Source: Strigamia acuminata (lineage: Eukaryota; Arthropoda; Chilopoda; Geophilomorpha; Linotaeniidae). Taken from it: a stretch of DNA of 60,000 nucleotides. Positions 29,924-39,981 of this stretch are shown here, piece after piece. The notes under the pieces are model-generated. The model was not told the origin of the DNA and did not search any database. It worked only from the letters and a program-made list of their open reading frames with translations. The translations under genes were made by a program, and so were the position numbers. Positions within the stretch are counted from its first letter, which is position 1; every line of letters starts with the position of its first letter. Location: the NCBI GenBank assembly GCA_949358305.1, contig OX442315.1, positions 6,972,427 to 7,032,426 on the forward strand. Direction: 5' to 3'.

Positions 29924-29948
29924 TCGCTCAGCCCCACGGTCTGAGCTC

Positions 29949-29959
29949 GGAGGGGGAAG
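29949..29959 (+). promoter_or_regulatory. Polypurine tract
   Basis: ggagggggaag directly abuts the 3' LTR TG at 29960, the normal plus-strand primer position. Confidence 0.85.
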
Positions 29960-30976
29960 TGTTGTGACCCGACTGGACCGGGGTCAACGAAGAGTTTCTC
30001 TCGTGACCTCGTTTCGGGTGTAAGGGGAGCCGCAAGCGCGTCTCCCTTCCCTCAGTGCATTGACATCTAGTCAATGGACAGGCGTCTGCCCTGAGGGAGT
30101 GGGGATGGCTCGTCCACCCCACCATTGGGTGATTCCGGTCACCTGTCAACCCCGCTTTGTGCAAAGGAATGTGCCTTGCACTGAGCGGGCAGAACCAACA
30201 CAACCATCAAACGAGAAACACACGTAAACCCGTCGTCCTACAAGATCAGGCCCAAGTAAAATATACTGGGATTGACCAAGGACAAAGGACAATTTACCGT
30301 GAGTACGTTTGGTCAGTGTCAAACTCCGCAGAGTAACCTGCGAGATAAGATTACCACACTATTTTAGCACACCAGCTAGAAATAGTAAAAACCACTCCAG
30401 TTTAGCGAGTTGTGCAGACAAACGGTCGCACAAGCCTAAACTGCAGTTAAACCACGACGAGCGTTCCCGCCGCTGTGTGATCGCCGGGAGCCAGAAGAGT
30501 CCGCCGCTGTGTGATCGCCGGACACCACACAAAAACCTAGACAACAGCCCGAAGTAAGCCTTTTAACTAAGCATTCACTCGCGCCCGACCAGCGTGAGCC
30601 CGAAGGACCAGCCAGAGACGAGCCGAGGACGCCATATTGCCACGCCGGCCCAAGACGACACCACGTTGCCACAACGAGGACGCCATCTTGGACACGACCG
30701 AGACAACAGACGACCTCGCCGATTCCAGCCAGCTTTCATCATACCTTTACCTTTCCATTTCCCTTCACCCATTCCGATTTACCTTTTACCTACCTTTCAT
30801 ATATATATATAAGATATATCTGTATATTGTCCCACAGAATAAATCTATATTATATTTTACCTTTTATATCTGTGTAATCATTTCTTTGGGTAAACCGCTT
30901 GAGACAAAGCGGTAGTGAGTTAGTCGAATTAAGTAATCAACCCACGAGTTAGCGACGGTTAGAGTTGAGCGCGACA
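29960..30976 (+). repeat. 3' LTR
   Basis: Same 1017 bp as the 5' LTR with no indel and no difference noticed in reading. Confidence 0.95.
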
Positions 30977-30980
30977 GATA
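30977..30980. repeat. Target site duplication GATA (right)
   Basis: Matches 17475-17478. Confidence 0.9.
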
Positions 30981-31104
30981 TTGAAGCCCGTTTGATTCCA
31001 CAAGTTCCATGACGCTATTGGCAACATGAACTTTCGGAAAAATGGCGCCGATTGCGATTTTTAAAAACGAAAAGAAAAATTGATCTATACGATAATACAT
31101 CATT

Positions 31105-31350
31105 AATCAATCTGGTGCAGAGTTTAGAAAAATTGGTCTTTTTGAGTGAACAATTTTGCGATGATTTAATTTTGGTGCTTGTCGAGTCGAATGCACATGC
31201 CCTTTTATTACTTTCACTTTGATCATGAAATGGTTGGAATTGGAAATGCCAAATGCATTGAATCAATTATTCGTCGTGTTTGTACTTTGTAGTAATATTA
31301 ACGCGTCAGCTTTTGCTAAAAAAGTTATATCAAAACGAATAATTTGGATT
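31105..31350 (+). pseudogene. Degraded LRR relic
   Basis: Plus strand reads SLEKLVFLSEQFCDDLILVLVESNAH, clearly the family segment SLEKLVL..DDLISELVES, then loses frame with several stops up to an NLDL-like end near 31350. It is oriented opposite to the neighbouring minus-strand remnant. Confidence 0.7.
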
Positions 31351-31433
31351 TGTAGTTGAACCTTACATAGGTCTTTTTCTTATTAACTAAACGTTAAAGT
31401 TATATCCATCGTATCGTATGCTCCATACTCGTA

Positions 31434-31833
31434 CCGCATTACCTCACATTAAGCCGCATGCCGGTATAGTGCGAGTTATACCGCTTTTAACGGCATGTCG
31501 ATGTAAGTGAGGATAAATTTTTTAAAAAAGAATTTAGCTAAAACAACTAAAAAAATCATTTTTAGATGTCCAAAATGTAGAAATTTTGTATAAATTTTGC
31601 AAAATTTTAGTAATAATCTTCAGAATATCAATGAAACTCAAATTTCAGACCCAAAATCCAATTTAATTATTCATCTGGGCTCTTTAAAAAAAAAAACAAG
31701 AAAAAAAGGTTTTTCTCTTATACCGGAATGTTTCGTTTTATGCCGGCTTGACGATATACACTAGTTGAACAAAAATTTAAAAAACTGCTAAACCCATGCC
31801 CAACGGGATGCCGCTTAATGTAAGGTAATACGG
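31434..31833. mobile_element. TA-flanked MITE
   Basis: About 30-bp inverted repeats: CCGCATTACCTCACATTAAG at 31434 and the inverse of CCGTATTACCTTACATTAAG ending 31833. Both are bordered by TA, as in Tc1/mariner-type insertions. 400 bp, no ORF. Confidence 0.75.
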
Positions 31834-31849
31834 TATGGGACGTACGAAC

Positions 31850-32479
31850 TGCCTTGAAAAATAAATAAATAATAAAATAAAATTTAAGAAAATAAACAAA
31901 ATGTATACTAGTACGTACGAACAATATCTATCGTGGCGTGCATTTTGCTACAAATTTTTGTTGTGGAGCAGATATGTAGTTAGTCACTTCAAATCCATTA
32001 GGCGCGTTCACAGTTTTTGTTCTTACCGTTTCTGCAACCGGAATGAACATCAAAAACAGCCATCAACCATAAACCATCACCAAAAATCGCAAAAAACAAA
32101 AACCACGCTGGAGTTGTTTATGCCAGGTTTTGGTTTTACAACAAGTTAGATCAGGGTCGCCGGCCAAATCAAACTTATAATTGTTGTAATGCTTGCAGGG
32201 AAGCAATAGCCACCAAAAACCGTGAGTAAAAGCATAATTGTGGAGAAGAAAGCACTTTAACATTTGACAAAAAATTAAAATCACAACTTTCTTCATGCTT
32301 CACTCACATTGTTAGTAAAATTGTAAGATTGTAACAGCAGTTCAATTGCAATACAGTGGATTTTGTATTTTTGCGATATCAGAAAAAATTTAATACTCCG
32401 TAATATACTCTTGTTCACTACAAGGTTAGGCCTAACTCCAGAATTACATAAAGTGTACAGACATTGTAATCGATTGTCT
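31850..32479 (+). other. Spacer with exon-like module
   Basis: At 32188-32240 the phrase ttgttgtaatgcttgcag, a 22-24 nt exon-like core, then gtgagtaaaa is repeated at 50061-50113. The conserved acceptor- and donor-like edges suggest a tiny 5' UTR exon. Otherwise AT-rich DNA with nothing recognised. Confidence 0.35.
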
Positions 32480-33005
32480 TTACGCATCGGCTTAGTGGCC
32501 AGAACCCATTGCGACTAATATTGAGGCAACAATTAATGTCGAGATGTGTTAAGAGCGGACAATTTTTTGCGATCGCAGCGACAACTTCATCCGTGCATTC
32601 GTCTCGATCCTCAAGGTTTAAACGTTGAAGTTTCCGTAGATTCTGCATCAGTTTGACTAGGGATGCAGTTGTCACTCCTGAATCTTCGAGAGAATTTTTC
32701 ATGTTTAAATGCCCGAGGTTTTTACAAATTAGGCCTATCTTTTCGCTAAGAGGAGTCAGGGAAAGATTAAACAGATCCAAATGATGTAATGATGTTACGC
32801 CGGAGTGAATAAAGATTCTTGCAGGTAAAATTCGATCCGTTTTTTTATCCTCTGTTAGTTGCAGACACAGCCTTTCGAATGTGTTGTTAATAAAATTGGG
32901 CGGTTGATTTGGCAGTTGGTCTTGAATCTCTCGCTTGTCCAAATGAGAGGTCACTACGTTTAAACACAAGTCTTCGAGACTCGTTGCTGGTTTACGGCGT
33001 GGCAT
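32480..33005 (-). pseudogene. BC-box/LRR gene, 3'-truncated
   Basis: Starts MPRRKPATSLEDLCLNVVTSH at 33005 with a perfect BC box (SLEDLCLNVV) and runs about 175 codons through INNTFERLC and KNCPLLTHLDINC to FWPLSRCVK. Then the family match ends and unrelated sequence continues the ORF to 32418. LRRs 5 onward are missing. The promoter is intact. Confidence 0.8.
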
Positions 33006-33034
33006 GTCGATTGTGTTGGTCACTGGTCAGACGC

Positions 33035-33068
33035 GAATGACAAGAGTGTCGAAAAATAGTTGTTTATA
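33035..33068 (-). promoter_or_regulatory. TATA/Inr core promoter
   Basis: TATAAACAAC (minus, from 33068) lies 30 bp before the A of TCATTCG (minus, 33040-33034). Same words and spacing as upstream of 14445 and 55880. Confidence 0.7.
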
Positions 33069-33299
33069 TCATCGTGTTAGCGACACACGAACGTATACAT
33101 GGTGTACTATTTCTATTTCCAGTTCAGTTGTGAATGGCTATAAATTATTTATCACGTCGTACATATTCACTACTAACATAGTAAACGTAATTTTTCTTTA
33201 TTTTTGTATTTTGTTTCAAATTTTACTCTGAATAAGAAGCCAATTCGTGTAAATTCACTGTGATGTATGAAAATCAATAATTTTGTTTTAAAGTTTTAT

Positions 33300-33620
33300 T
33301 CCTTATTTTTTATTTTACAGATCTCAGATAGTAGGTTTCACGAAGGTTCCAAGCAAAAAAACTGTTGCAGTAATAGATTCGAAGGCCCAACCATATGAAA
33401 CCACAAAGCTAAAGAAGTGAAAATAATAAATAAATTACGGTTAAATAAGGAACACATCGGAAAAAAATATATATTACAAACTAAATAAAGAGTCATACCG
33501 TTTTGAATGATTTTAATAATTATTCTGGTGAAATTTTTAAGTTTCTCGTGACCTATTCTGCTAAGTTGGCGATGTCTGTATGGCGTGTTGTCCATTCAAG
33601 TAGCGTGACTGCAATTTGGG
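33300..33620 (+). repeat. Dispersed module, copy A
   Basis: The phrases gcccaaccatatgaaaccacaaagctaaagaagtg and ctgctaagttggcgatgtctgtatggcg recur at 36470-36700 and, with a better preserved exon, at 56930-57450. 33070-33300 upstream is AT-rich with nothing recognised. Confidence 0.55.
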
Positions 33621-33625
33621 GTGTA

Positions 33626-33960
33626 CTTTAGAATAGGGCCCACTTCAGAATGGGCCCAAAATTTAGTTACTTACTAAACAAACCCTTCTGAGTCCGAAAA
33701 TGACACTCAAAAGTGTCGGAAATGAACCTAACTTTAACCTAACTTAACCTGGACTAGCCTATCTTTAACCTAACCTAATCTTAATGGTATTGTTAGGTTA
33801 GGTTAGGTTAGGTTAGGTTAAGGATAGGCTAGGTCAGGTTAAGTTAGGTTAAGGTTAGGTTCATTTCCGACATTTTTAAGTGTCATATTCGGACTTGGGG
33901 GGGTTTGTTTGGTATGTAACCAAATTTTTGGCCCGTTCCGAAGCGGGCCCTATTCTAAAG
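33626..33960. mobile_element. Fold-back MITE with TTAGG-repeat apex
   Basis: 335 bp flanked by TA (33624-33625, 33961-33962). Arms starting CTTTAGAATAGGGCCC are inverse complements almost to the centre, where several cctaa motifs on one side face four perfect TTAGG units and near-copies on the other (33793-33845). TTAGG is the usual arthropod telomere repeat. No ORF. Confidence 0.8.
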
Positions 33961-34419
33961 TAACTCCGTAATTTGTCTTCAATCACTTACCATCTCTTTC
34001 AAGTGCCAGCGTGCCCTATAATTACCATGTAGAATAACCCTGACCATGCAATGGAATTCAGTCAGTTAGGTAGTGCATTGTATTGGCAACAATAAAGTAT
34101 CATGCAGCTTCCATATTTTCCCTTAGCAACGGTTGATCAGGTAACAAAACAATAAAAGTGCTTTACTTCTATTAGGGAAGTGATGAGGACAGTTTTAGGC
34201 CCAAACCTTTGGCCTTGTTATATTGATCTTTAGGCTAAAGATGCAAAAGTATCGCAGTGAAGCGATTAACCCCCCTTTGATTGGTTTTAATTTTCGTCGC
34301 AAGGTGCAGCCGACATATTTATTGTAAAGTAGTATAAAAACGATAGATAATTTTAATCTTGAAATAGTCAGATTTTTATTATAAAGTGTTAAAATGTACA
34401 TTTTGTAAACTACTGCTGC
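33961..34419. other. Intergenic spacer
   Basis: AT-rich. No gene, relic or repeat recognised. Confidence 0.4.
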
Positions 34420-34790
34420 AGGTGTGTCTGCAAATCTAAGTTTTCACTTATGTCGTAACGTTTTATTTCAGTGACTCCTAATTAATAATATCTTAACAAC
34501 CAACCCAATGCTAACAATAACCCTAATTGCCACCTCCATAGTGACCTTATTTTTCTATTTTCGGGTAACATATACACCATTGTTGCTAACAAAATCAACC
34601 CAACCAAATAAAAACCCCCTCAACAAAACAACAATGACCATCACCGCCTTGGCCCTTATAAGACTGCCTATCCCCCTATTAATCTCCTAATTTGCTACAC
34701 AGCGTTTCAAATAGGCTGTTTTTAATTCTGGACGGTTGGTTTTCAAGTTCGTCTTGTATTTTTTCCGCTTTGAATCAAGTGGTCGCACGG
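34420..34790 (-). pseudogene. LRR pseudogene whose middle is replaced by mtDNA
   Basis: Minus strand: 34691-34790 encodes an N-terminal stretch (EKIQDELENQPSRIKNSLFETLC), and 34425-34474 the C-terminus (VTEIKRY..SENLDLQTHLQQ). The approximately 1.1 kb normally between them is gone and the mitochondrial ND2 piece at 34475-34690 sits exactly in the gap. Confidence 0.75.
34475..34690 (+). other. NUMT: 3' part of mitochondrial ND2
   Basis: Translated with the invertebrate mitochondrial code (ATA Met, AGA Ser) the plus strand gives LLINNILTTNPMLTMTLIAT, then MVTLFFYFRVTYTPLLL, and ends ALMSLPIPLLIS with TAA, the pattern of the ND2 C-terminal third. The strand is C-rich and G-poor, unlike its surroundings. 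It has no stop under the mitochondrial code, so the transfer is fairly recent. It is not a nuclear gene. Confidence 0.8.
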
Positions 34791-34975
34791 ATATTGACCA
34801 CCATTAATTGATGATTAATTGAGACTGGCCAAGTAAAATTATTAAAATGCAGATGAATTTCGTTAACTATCGCACAAATTGTCCCCAAGCCCATACCACG
34901 TTTTCGAAATACCACCGAATCAGGTTTTAGAAATACCCGCCTGCACCAGGTTTTAGGAATACCCACCCATCTCAA

Positions 34976-35006
34976 TATAAAGCATCTCACTCTCAAAGTA
35001 CTCATT
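34976..35006 (+). promoter_or_regulatory. TATA/Inr promoter of IWS1-like gene
   Basis: TATAAAG at 34976 with TCATTA initiator whose A (35004) is 28 bp downstream. Two 25-bp copies of caggttttag(a/g)aataccc precede it (34921, 34947). Position fits transcription of the ORF at 35132. Confidence 0.5.
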
Positions 35007-35131
35007 ATCGAGCGATAATTGCATCTGATGACGAGTCGCTTAATTGTACACTCGAATTCAAATAAGTAAATAAATAAACAAATAAATTGGTTTATGATCT
35101 AAATTTTTAGTGTTAAAAACAAATTAATAAA

Positions 35132-35974
35132 ATGAGCGAAGCCGGTAAAATTAGAAAAGCACATGGAACAAATAATAAATTATCTGCCCCCGTCATTCAA
35201 CAATCCAAAACCGAAAGAAAAGATGGAAAGGTCGGTGCGAAAAAGCCAGTTGTCTTTGATTTTGATCTAATGTTAAACGAAAGAAAACGAAATCGTCCAA
35301 GCCGAAAACGAAAAGACGTCGAAGTTTTCAACGCTAACGATGAACTCATTGCCGATCTAATTCGGCGGATGAAAGAAGCCGCGGACAACGACAGAGAACT
35401 GAACAAAGTCGAGCAAACAGCTTTTAACAAACTCAAATTATTGCCAACGGTCATGTCGCAAATAAGAAAACTTGATCTGCAAGCGGCCTTTGTGGAGCTA
35501 AGAGTGCTCTCGGCTCTCACCGATTGGCTCTCCCCACTTCCCGACGGTAGTTTGCCGAGTGTGAAAATTAGGGAGGATGTTCTTAACGTCTTATTGGGTT
35601 ATCCTTCGTTAGATCCGTGCACGCTCAAACACAGCGCGATTGCTCAAGCGGTCATGTACTTGCATAAGCATCCGAAAGAAACGAAAGAAAACCGAGTTAA
35701 GGCCGGTAAACTAGTGACCAGTTGGTCAAGAACCATTTTGAATCTGGAGTTGGATTCTGTTTCTACAGAGGAGGGACAGGTAACGAAGAAACGAAAATTA
35801 CACGTGCTTACAGGAGAAGAAGAAGAAGAAGGAACACGGAAACGGGTTAAATGCATCGTTGAAAGCCGGCCTTCGGAACGACAGGAAAGACTCTTGCGCA
35901 GAATTAGGGCCTTAAAACAAAAGAATAGGTACAAAGCTGTGAAACTCAATCCCACTGCAACTACCACCTGTTAG
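35132..35974 (+). CDS. IWS1-like transcription-elongation protein, intronless
   Basis: 280 aa, one exon. Residues about 70-205 match the TFIIS N-terminal (LW) domain of IWS1: ADLIRRMKEAADNDRELN, KLKLLPTVMSQIRK, LSALTDWLSPLPDGSLP, LKHSAIAQAVMYLHKHPKET, KLVTSWSRTI. In IWS1 this domain binds SPT6/TFIIS-type partners on elongating RNA polymerase II in the nucleus. The flanks are Lys/Arg-rich with nuclear localisation-like motifs (SRKRKD, KKRKL). The long acidic N-terminus of normal IWS1 is absent and the C-terminus is a short basic tail. Lack of introns and truncated ends suggest a retrocopy that kept an open frame. Confidence 0.8.
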   Translation: MSEAGKIRKAHGTNNKLSAPVIQQSKTERKDGKVGAKKPVVFDFDLMLNERKRNRPSRKRKDVEVFNANDELIADLIRRMKEAADNDRELNKVEQTAFNKLKLLPTVMSQIRKLDLQAAFVELRVLSALTDWLSPLPDGSLPSVKIREDVLNVLLGYPSLDPCTLKHSAIAQAVMYLHKHPKETKENRVKAGKLVTSWSRTILNLELDSVSTEEGQVTKKRKLHVLTGEEEEEGTRKRVKCIVESRPSERQERLLRRIRALKQKNRYKAVKLNPTATTTC

Positions 35975-36380
35975 TTTCATCGCATTCTGCAGCAATATAC
36001 TATGAGGAAATTAATGTTCTAATGTTTGATTTTTACCAAAGTGATGCACTTACACACGCTACATCGCTTTTTCCACGCAATCCAAAGCATGCTCTTAATA
36101 CATTCAATGCAAGTATCCAATTTGTTTACACATCGTGTCGTAATATGACGCCAGAATTAACGAAAATGTTTGAAGAAAGACGTAGATCGGCACTTTGAAA
36201 CAAAAATCCATATTTCTGACACAATCTTGGATATATGTTGTTGATCTTGCAACTGTAGCTATGGTCACTTGGCAGCTGTTAGTTATTTGACCAAGGCTTC
36301 CTAACCTATAACAAGAAATAGAATAAAATAAATCATAATTTTAAAATTTAATTTTTATTATTATTGTTATATTTTTTGTT
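35975..36380 (-). pseudogene. Spacer with LRR N-terminal relic
   Basis: 36150-36250 matches the family stretch around residues 40-70 on the minus strand (cgaaaatgtttgaag, cgtagatcgg, gacacaatctt, atatgttgttgat) but is full of changes. The remainder holds nothing recognised. Confidence 0.5.
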
Positions 36381-36720
36381 ACTTTTCAACATCTGAGCTG
36401 GTAAGTTTCGTTGTTGCTCATAGAATAATCCAAGCGAGTGATTATGGCGGGTTTAAAGACAAAATTCCTACGAGTTCTAGCGCAGGAGGCCCGACCACAC
36501 GTAACCACAAAGCTAAAGAAGTGAAAACAAAAAATAAATGACAGGTGAATAAATAACACACCAGAAAGATAGTTGAATTAAGTGAATTAAATGATTTTTA
36601 AAATAATTTCATCGAGTTTGTTCGGTTCCGCGTCGCCTTTTGTGCTAAGTTGGCTTTGTCTGTATGGCGTGTTGTCCGTTCAAGAGTCTATGGCGCGACT
36701 CGTGACCTATAATTACCGGT
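36381..36720 (+). repeat. Dispersed module, copy B
   Basis: ggcccgaccacacgtaaccacaaagctaaagaagtg and gctaagttggctttgtctgtatggcgtgttgtcc repeat those at 33378-33600. See also 56930-57450. Confidence 0.55.
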
Positions 36721-36726
36721 TAAAAC

Positions 36727-36966
36727 ATGGATGGCATTAAGGACTTGGTGGATACATGTAACGGAATCAGTCAAATCGGTAAATTAATTAATAAACTGTA
36801 ACAATTTATAGGAAAACGTGTAGAGTAATGAAGATGAGAACTTGCGTGTCTGGGCGAGTCAGCATGTCACAGTCACGGCTGTGGGTGACGCGGAAACCAA
36901 CAAGTCGTACTTTTATTCGTACGTACATCTGATTAGAGTGCTCGCCAGGCTAGTCCCGACCACATC
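36727..36966 (+). other. Possible exon relics, function unknown
   Basis: An ATG at 36727 opens a 17-codon stretch (MDGIKDLVDTCNGISQI) that ends at a GTAAAT donor-like site. Downstream, an open stretch NEDENLRVWASQHVTVTAVG continues to a strong GTAAGT at 36967. The frames do not join without a stop, so at best this is a broken gene. I do not recognise the sequence. Confidence 0.25.
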
Positions 36967-37536
36967 GTAAGTGCCGATTCTGCTTTCTTTCCATTAGACG
37001 TGAAAAGTGAACATTGATAAACTTTTTCTTGATTGCTCCTATGGCTTACCATACTACCTGCAATGACTACTGCTTCATGACTGCAGACAGCTGTCACCTG
37101 GTGATAAAATGTATTATTTTTAATACTCGATGTGTTTTATAAATAAAAATAAACCGTATAATTTGAACTCTACAGTCAAAAATGATAATAAGTTATTCAT
37201 TTTAAATTTAACAGATTGATAAGACACATTTAAGAAGGACTGAGTGTATTACTCTTTCTAAACTTTTTGTAGGAGCGTTTTAGCTTTCCAGTTACTCGAT
37301 TGTGCACTTCAGATGAATAAATATGAGAAATTTGTTTTACTCAAAAACAAATCCATCAAAAAACTTTATCCGATGTGCAATAATGATAATGAAGAGGAAT
37401 AAAAACAAAATAGATTAATTTACCATATTTTCCATTTAATTATCATTCCAAAATGAAAAGTTTAAAGCTCAAGTGATGTGCCAATGCGAGTAGAGGTAAA
37501 TGTTTAATTGGGTGTTTTTGCCCGAGTTAGTTGAGT
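36967..37536. other. Upstream region of U2 gene
   Basis: AT-rich. Presumably contains snRNA promoter elements (PSE) near 37480, but no consensus could be fixed by eye. Confidence 0.3.
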
Positions 37537-37727
37537 ATCGCTTCTCGGCCTTTTGGCTAAGATCAAAGTGTAGTATCTGTTCTTATCAGCTTAATATCTG
37601 ATACGGTCCTCATTGAGGGCCCAGAATATTAAACTGATTTTTGGAACCAGGTGGGGTGCTCGGAGCTTGCTCCACCCCTGCCACGGGTTGGCCCGGTATT
37701 GCAGTACCTCCGGGATCGGCTCACTCC
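37537..37727 (+). ncRNA. U2: U2 spliceosomal snRNA
   Basis: About 191 nt starting ATCGCTTCTCGGCCTTTTGG. Branch-point recognition GTAGTATCTGTTC, stem II sequence TCAGCTTAATATCTGATA, Sm site ATTTTTGG, and 3' stem GGCCCGGTATTGCAGTACC are all present and intact. The 3' end near 37727 is inferred from other arthropod U2 lengths. Expected in the nucleus as the U2 snRNP that pairs with intron branch points. A single copy in this window. Confidence 0.95.
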
Positions 37728-38750
37728 TTCGGGAGATAAAAACAAATACAAAAATAGACCTAGAAATATATGGAGTTATTCAATTGAATAACTAAAATTT
37801 TATTTTTATTATAATTTTTTTTGTTTTACAAAGTGTGGTTTTAGAAATTGAAGTATTTGTTTTTGTAAAGAATATCTGATTTTTTGCTGAAAATAAGGGC
37901 CTCGATTGAACAGCTTTGTCGTAGCTGTATCGGATTTGTATCGTCTCGAGCGAAGTAAAAATCGGAGAAAAACGATATTTCGATTAGACACGCCAGGTGC
38001 TGCTTCGTCTAGTCGCAGACTAGACAAGATCCGCGATACTGAACCGCGCATGCGCGATACAGTTTGCGCTCTCTGTTGGCGTAAAAAGCAACCTGCCAAC
38101 AGTGACCAGCAGTCTACGGTACAACACAGTGCATAGGTTGCCAGCTTGCCAGTTGGAAATTTTTAATTGACATGCTGTCAATTAATAAAAATGAACAAAT
38201 TTTCCATAAACTAAGTACCATATCTTAAAATTAGATGTGTTCAAGTTTTTATTCGTTAATTTTTTTGAACTATTTTTTAATGAAATTGTTGTTGCTTACA
38301 GGACAGTTTATTTTTCGTCTTTTGCCAATGCTTTTTCGTGGGATGCATATTGTTGGCTATTGCAAATTGAACATGATGTCTCGCGACTTCATGTTGAAAA
38401 ACCTTTGCAGCATTATATTTATCAAAACAAGCGTTTAGTAAAAAAATTACGATACACCAACAGTTATTGTTGTTTGATCAACACAAAAATCGTAATGGGA
38501 AACTGCTCGGAGTTTTACACGATGAAGTCAAACAATAAACAGCATTTATTTGTTGTTTGGTTGGGTATTGTCACTGTTACGTTAACAAACTTAAAAATTA
38601 TATTCCACGTATGATGCGTGGGTGACGACTGGTTTTATTCATTTATTTATTTATTGGTTTTGCACTCCGAAGAAGTAAAATACAATGATGTGTAAAAGTT
38701 AATAGAAGTAGTTTTGATTGTTTAATACCGGGTGGCCCACATAAAACCGG
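37728..38750. other. Intergenic, nothing firm
   Basis: Contains a GC-richer patch with a cgcatgcgc palindrome (38047-38055) and an open stretch 38298-38600 (YRTVYFSSFANAFSWDAYCW..) preceded by an acceptor-like ttgcttacag. No family recognised and no joining exon found. Confidence 0.35.
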
Positions 38751-39488
38751 CCCGACAATACAAGGAGGGTCAGTAAGGGTGTCTTAAAAAAATGCATAAA
38801 TATCCAGTATATATCAATTATTTCAGCTGTGGCAGTGTTGTTTAATCAACGTTTTTGGTGCAGTTTAGATTTTGATGATCCAAGCTTTCGTACTCGACAT
38901 AATTGCGTTTTTAATCATTTTTTGTCTCAATTCGCCAAGGTTGATTGAAGTAGTCATTCCTGAATTTCAGATTTTGCGGTTCTTTCGTGGATTTCTTCAG
39001 CGGTACTGGTTCCCGTACAGGTAAACAGTACTTTTAAAAAGTATTGTGTCTCATGGTAGTGGGACTGTACCTATACCACTTTTTTCTATGGTACCATACA
39101 ACTTTACTGCAGCAAAATCTCACAAAATCTAGCAAAATCTCACAAATCTAGCAAAATCTCGTAAAACCTTGCAAAATTTCGCGCAATCTCCTACTGGTAC
39201 ATTTGAAGAAATCCACAAAAGAACCTCAAAATCTGAAATTCAGAAATGACTAATGCAATCAAACTTGGCAAATTGAAACAAAAATTGATTAAAAACGCAA
39301 TTATCTTGAGAACAAAAGCTTGGATCATCAAAAACTAAACACCAAACGAAAGAGCGGAAAAAACTGCACCAAAAACGTTGATTAAACAACACTGCCACAA
39401 CTGAAATAATTGACATACTGGTATATTTAATTGAACAATGTATTCCTTTTTTTGAGCCACTCTTAGTGACCCTCCTCCTATTGTCGGG
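38751..39488. mobile_element. Large fold-back element
   Basis: Arms 38751-39012 and 39191-39488 are imperfect inverse complements (cccgacaata..ggagggtca, tggcagtgttgtttaatcaacg, atttcttca..). The centre holds tandem gcaaaatctcacaaa-type repeats (39111-39180). No ORF. It looks like an aged MITE. Confidence 0.65.
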
Positions 39489-39981
39489 GATGAAATAATG
39501 GATTCCTATGTTAACAGAGGCATTTTAAAAGAAATTTTGACGAATAAAAAAATATTGGGTTTGGTTGTAGCAACAGGACAACAACTGAAAACATACATCG
39601 AAATTTGCGTGAGTGTGTTTCAAGCAAAAATATCTCCATCAGTGCTACTGAAATTGCTTGAAAGTATGGCTGAATGATTGAAAGCAATACTACAGGCTAA
39701 AGAAGAGCCAACGGAGCCTTAGTAGACATTGTTGTAAGGTTTCTCGATGGTAAACAGAGTTTGTAAACTTACTTTTGCCTCTTACTTTTTGATGTCACTT
39801 CACAAAAAAATTTTATTCTCAGAAACTAATGGATAGATTTTGATAAAATTTTAGGTGAATAAAGTAGGATGTTGTACAAGCATCCAGTTAAAATTTCATT
39901 GATTTTCCTCTATTTTTTCCCGAGATACAGCCGGGAGAATCAACATGATGCGTTTGTAAACTTACTTTTGCCCCGCACTGT
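39489..39981. other. Intergenic spacer
   Basis: tttgtaaacttacttttgcc occurs twice (39761-39780, 39953-39972), suggesting a degraded repeat. Nothing else recognised. Confidence 0.35.

Larger units (their letters stand above)
17479..30976 (+). mobile_element. Complete Ty3/Gypsy LTR retrotransposon with third gene
   Basis: 13,498 bp: LTR, PBS, gag, pol (protease, RT, RNase H, integrase), spacer with hairpins, a split third gene, PPT, LTR. The LTRs appear identical at the positions compared and have no indels (constant offset 12,481), so insertion is recent. The GC content of the ORFs is clearly higher than the host DNA. All ORFs are open, so the copy may be active. The domain order RT-RH-IN places it in Ty3/Gypsy rather than Copia. 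The clade cannot be fixed by eye. Confidence 0.95.
17269..31021 (-). pseudogene. LRR gene remnant split by the Gypsy element
   Basis: Minus strand: VMELVESNGLQY (30977-31020) reads straight across the target site into LKAFNLSLCNSILSASIIKL and on to YVKSKNLDLTVRDTLTF (17269-17478) once the 13.5-kb element is removed. The reading frame is open over this C-terminal part. Upstream of 31020 the minus strand no longer resembles the family, so the gene was already 5'-truncated when the element landed. Confidence 0.85.

Noticed and set aside
34508-34690. Small nuclear gene
   Set aside because: Reads as ND2 only with the mitochondrial code and lacks a start context. A NUMT explains it.
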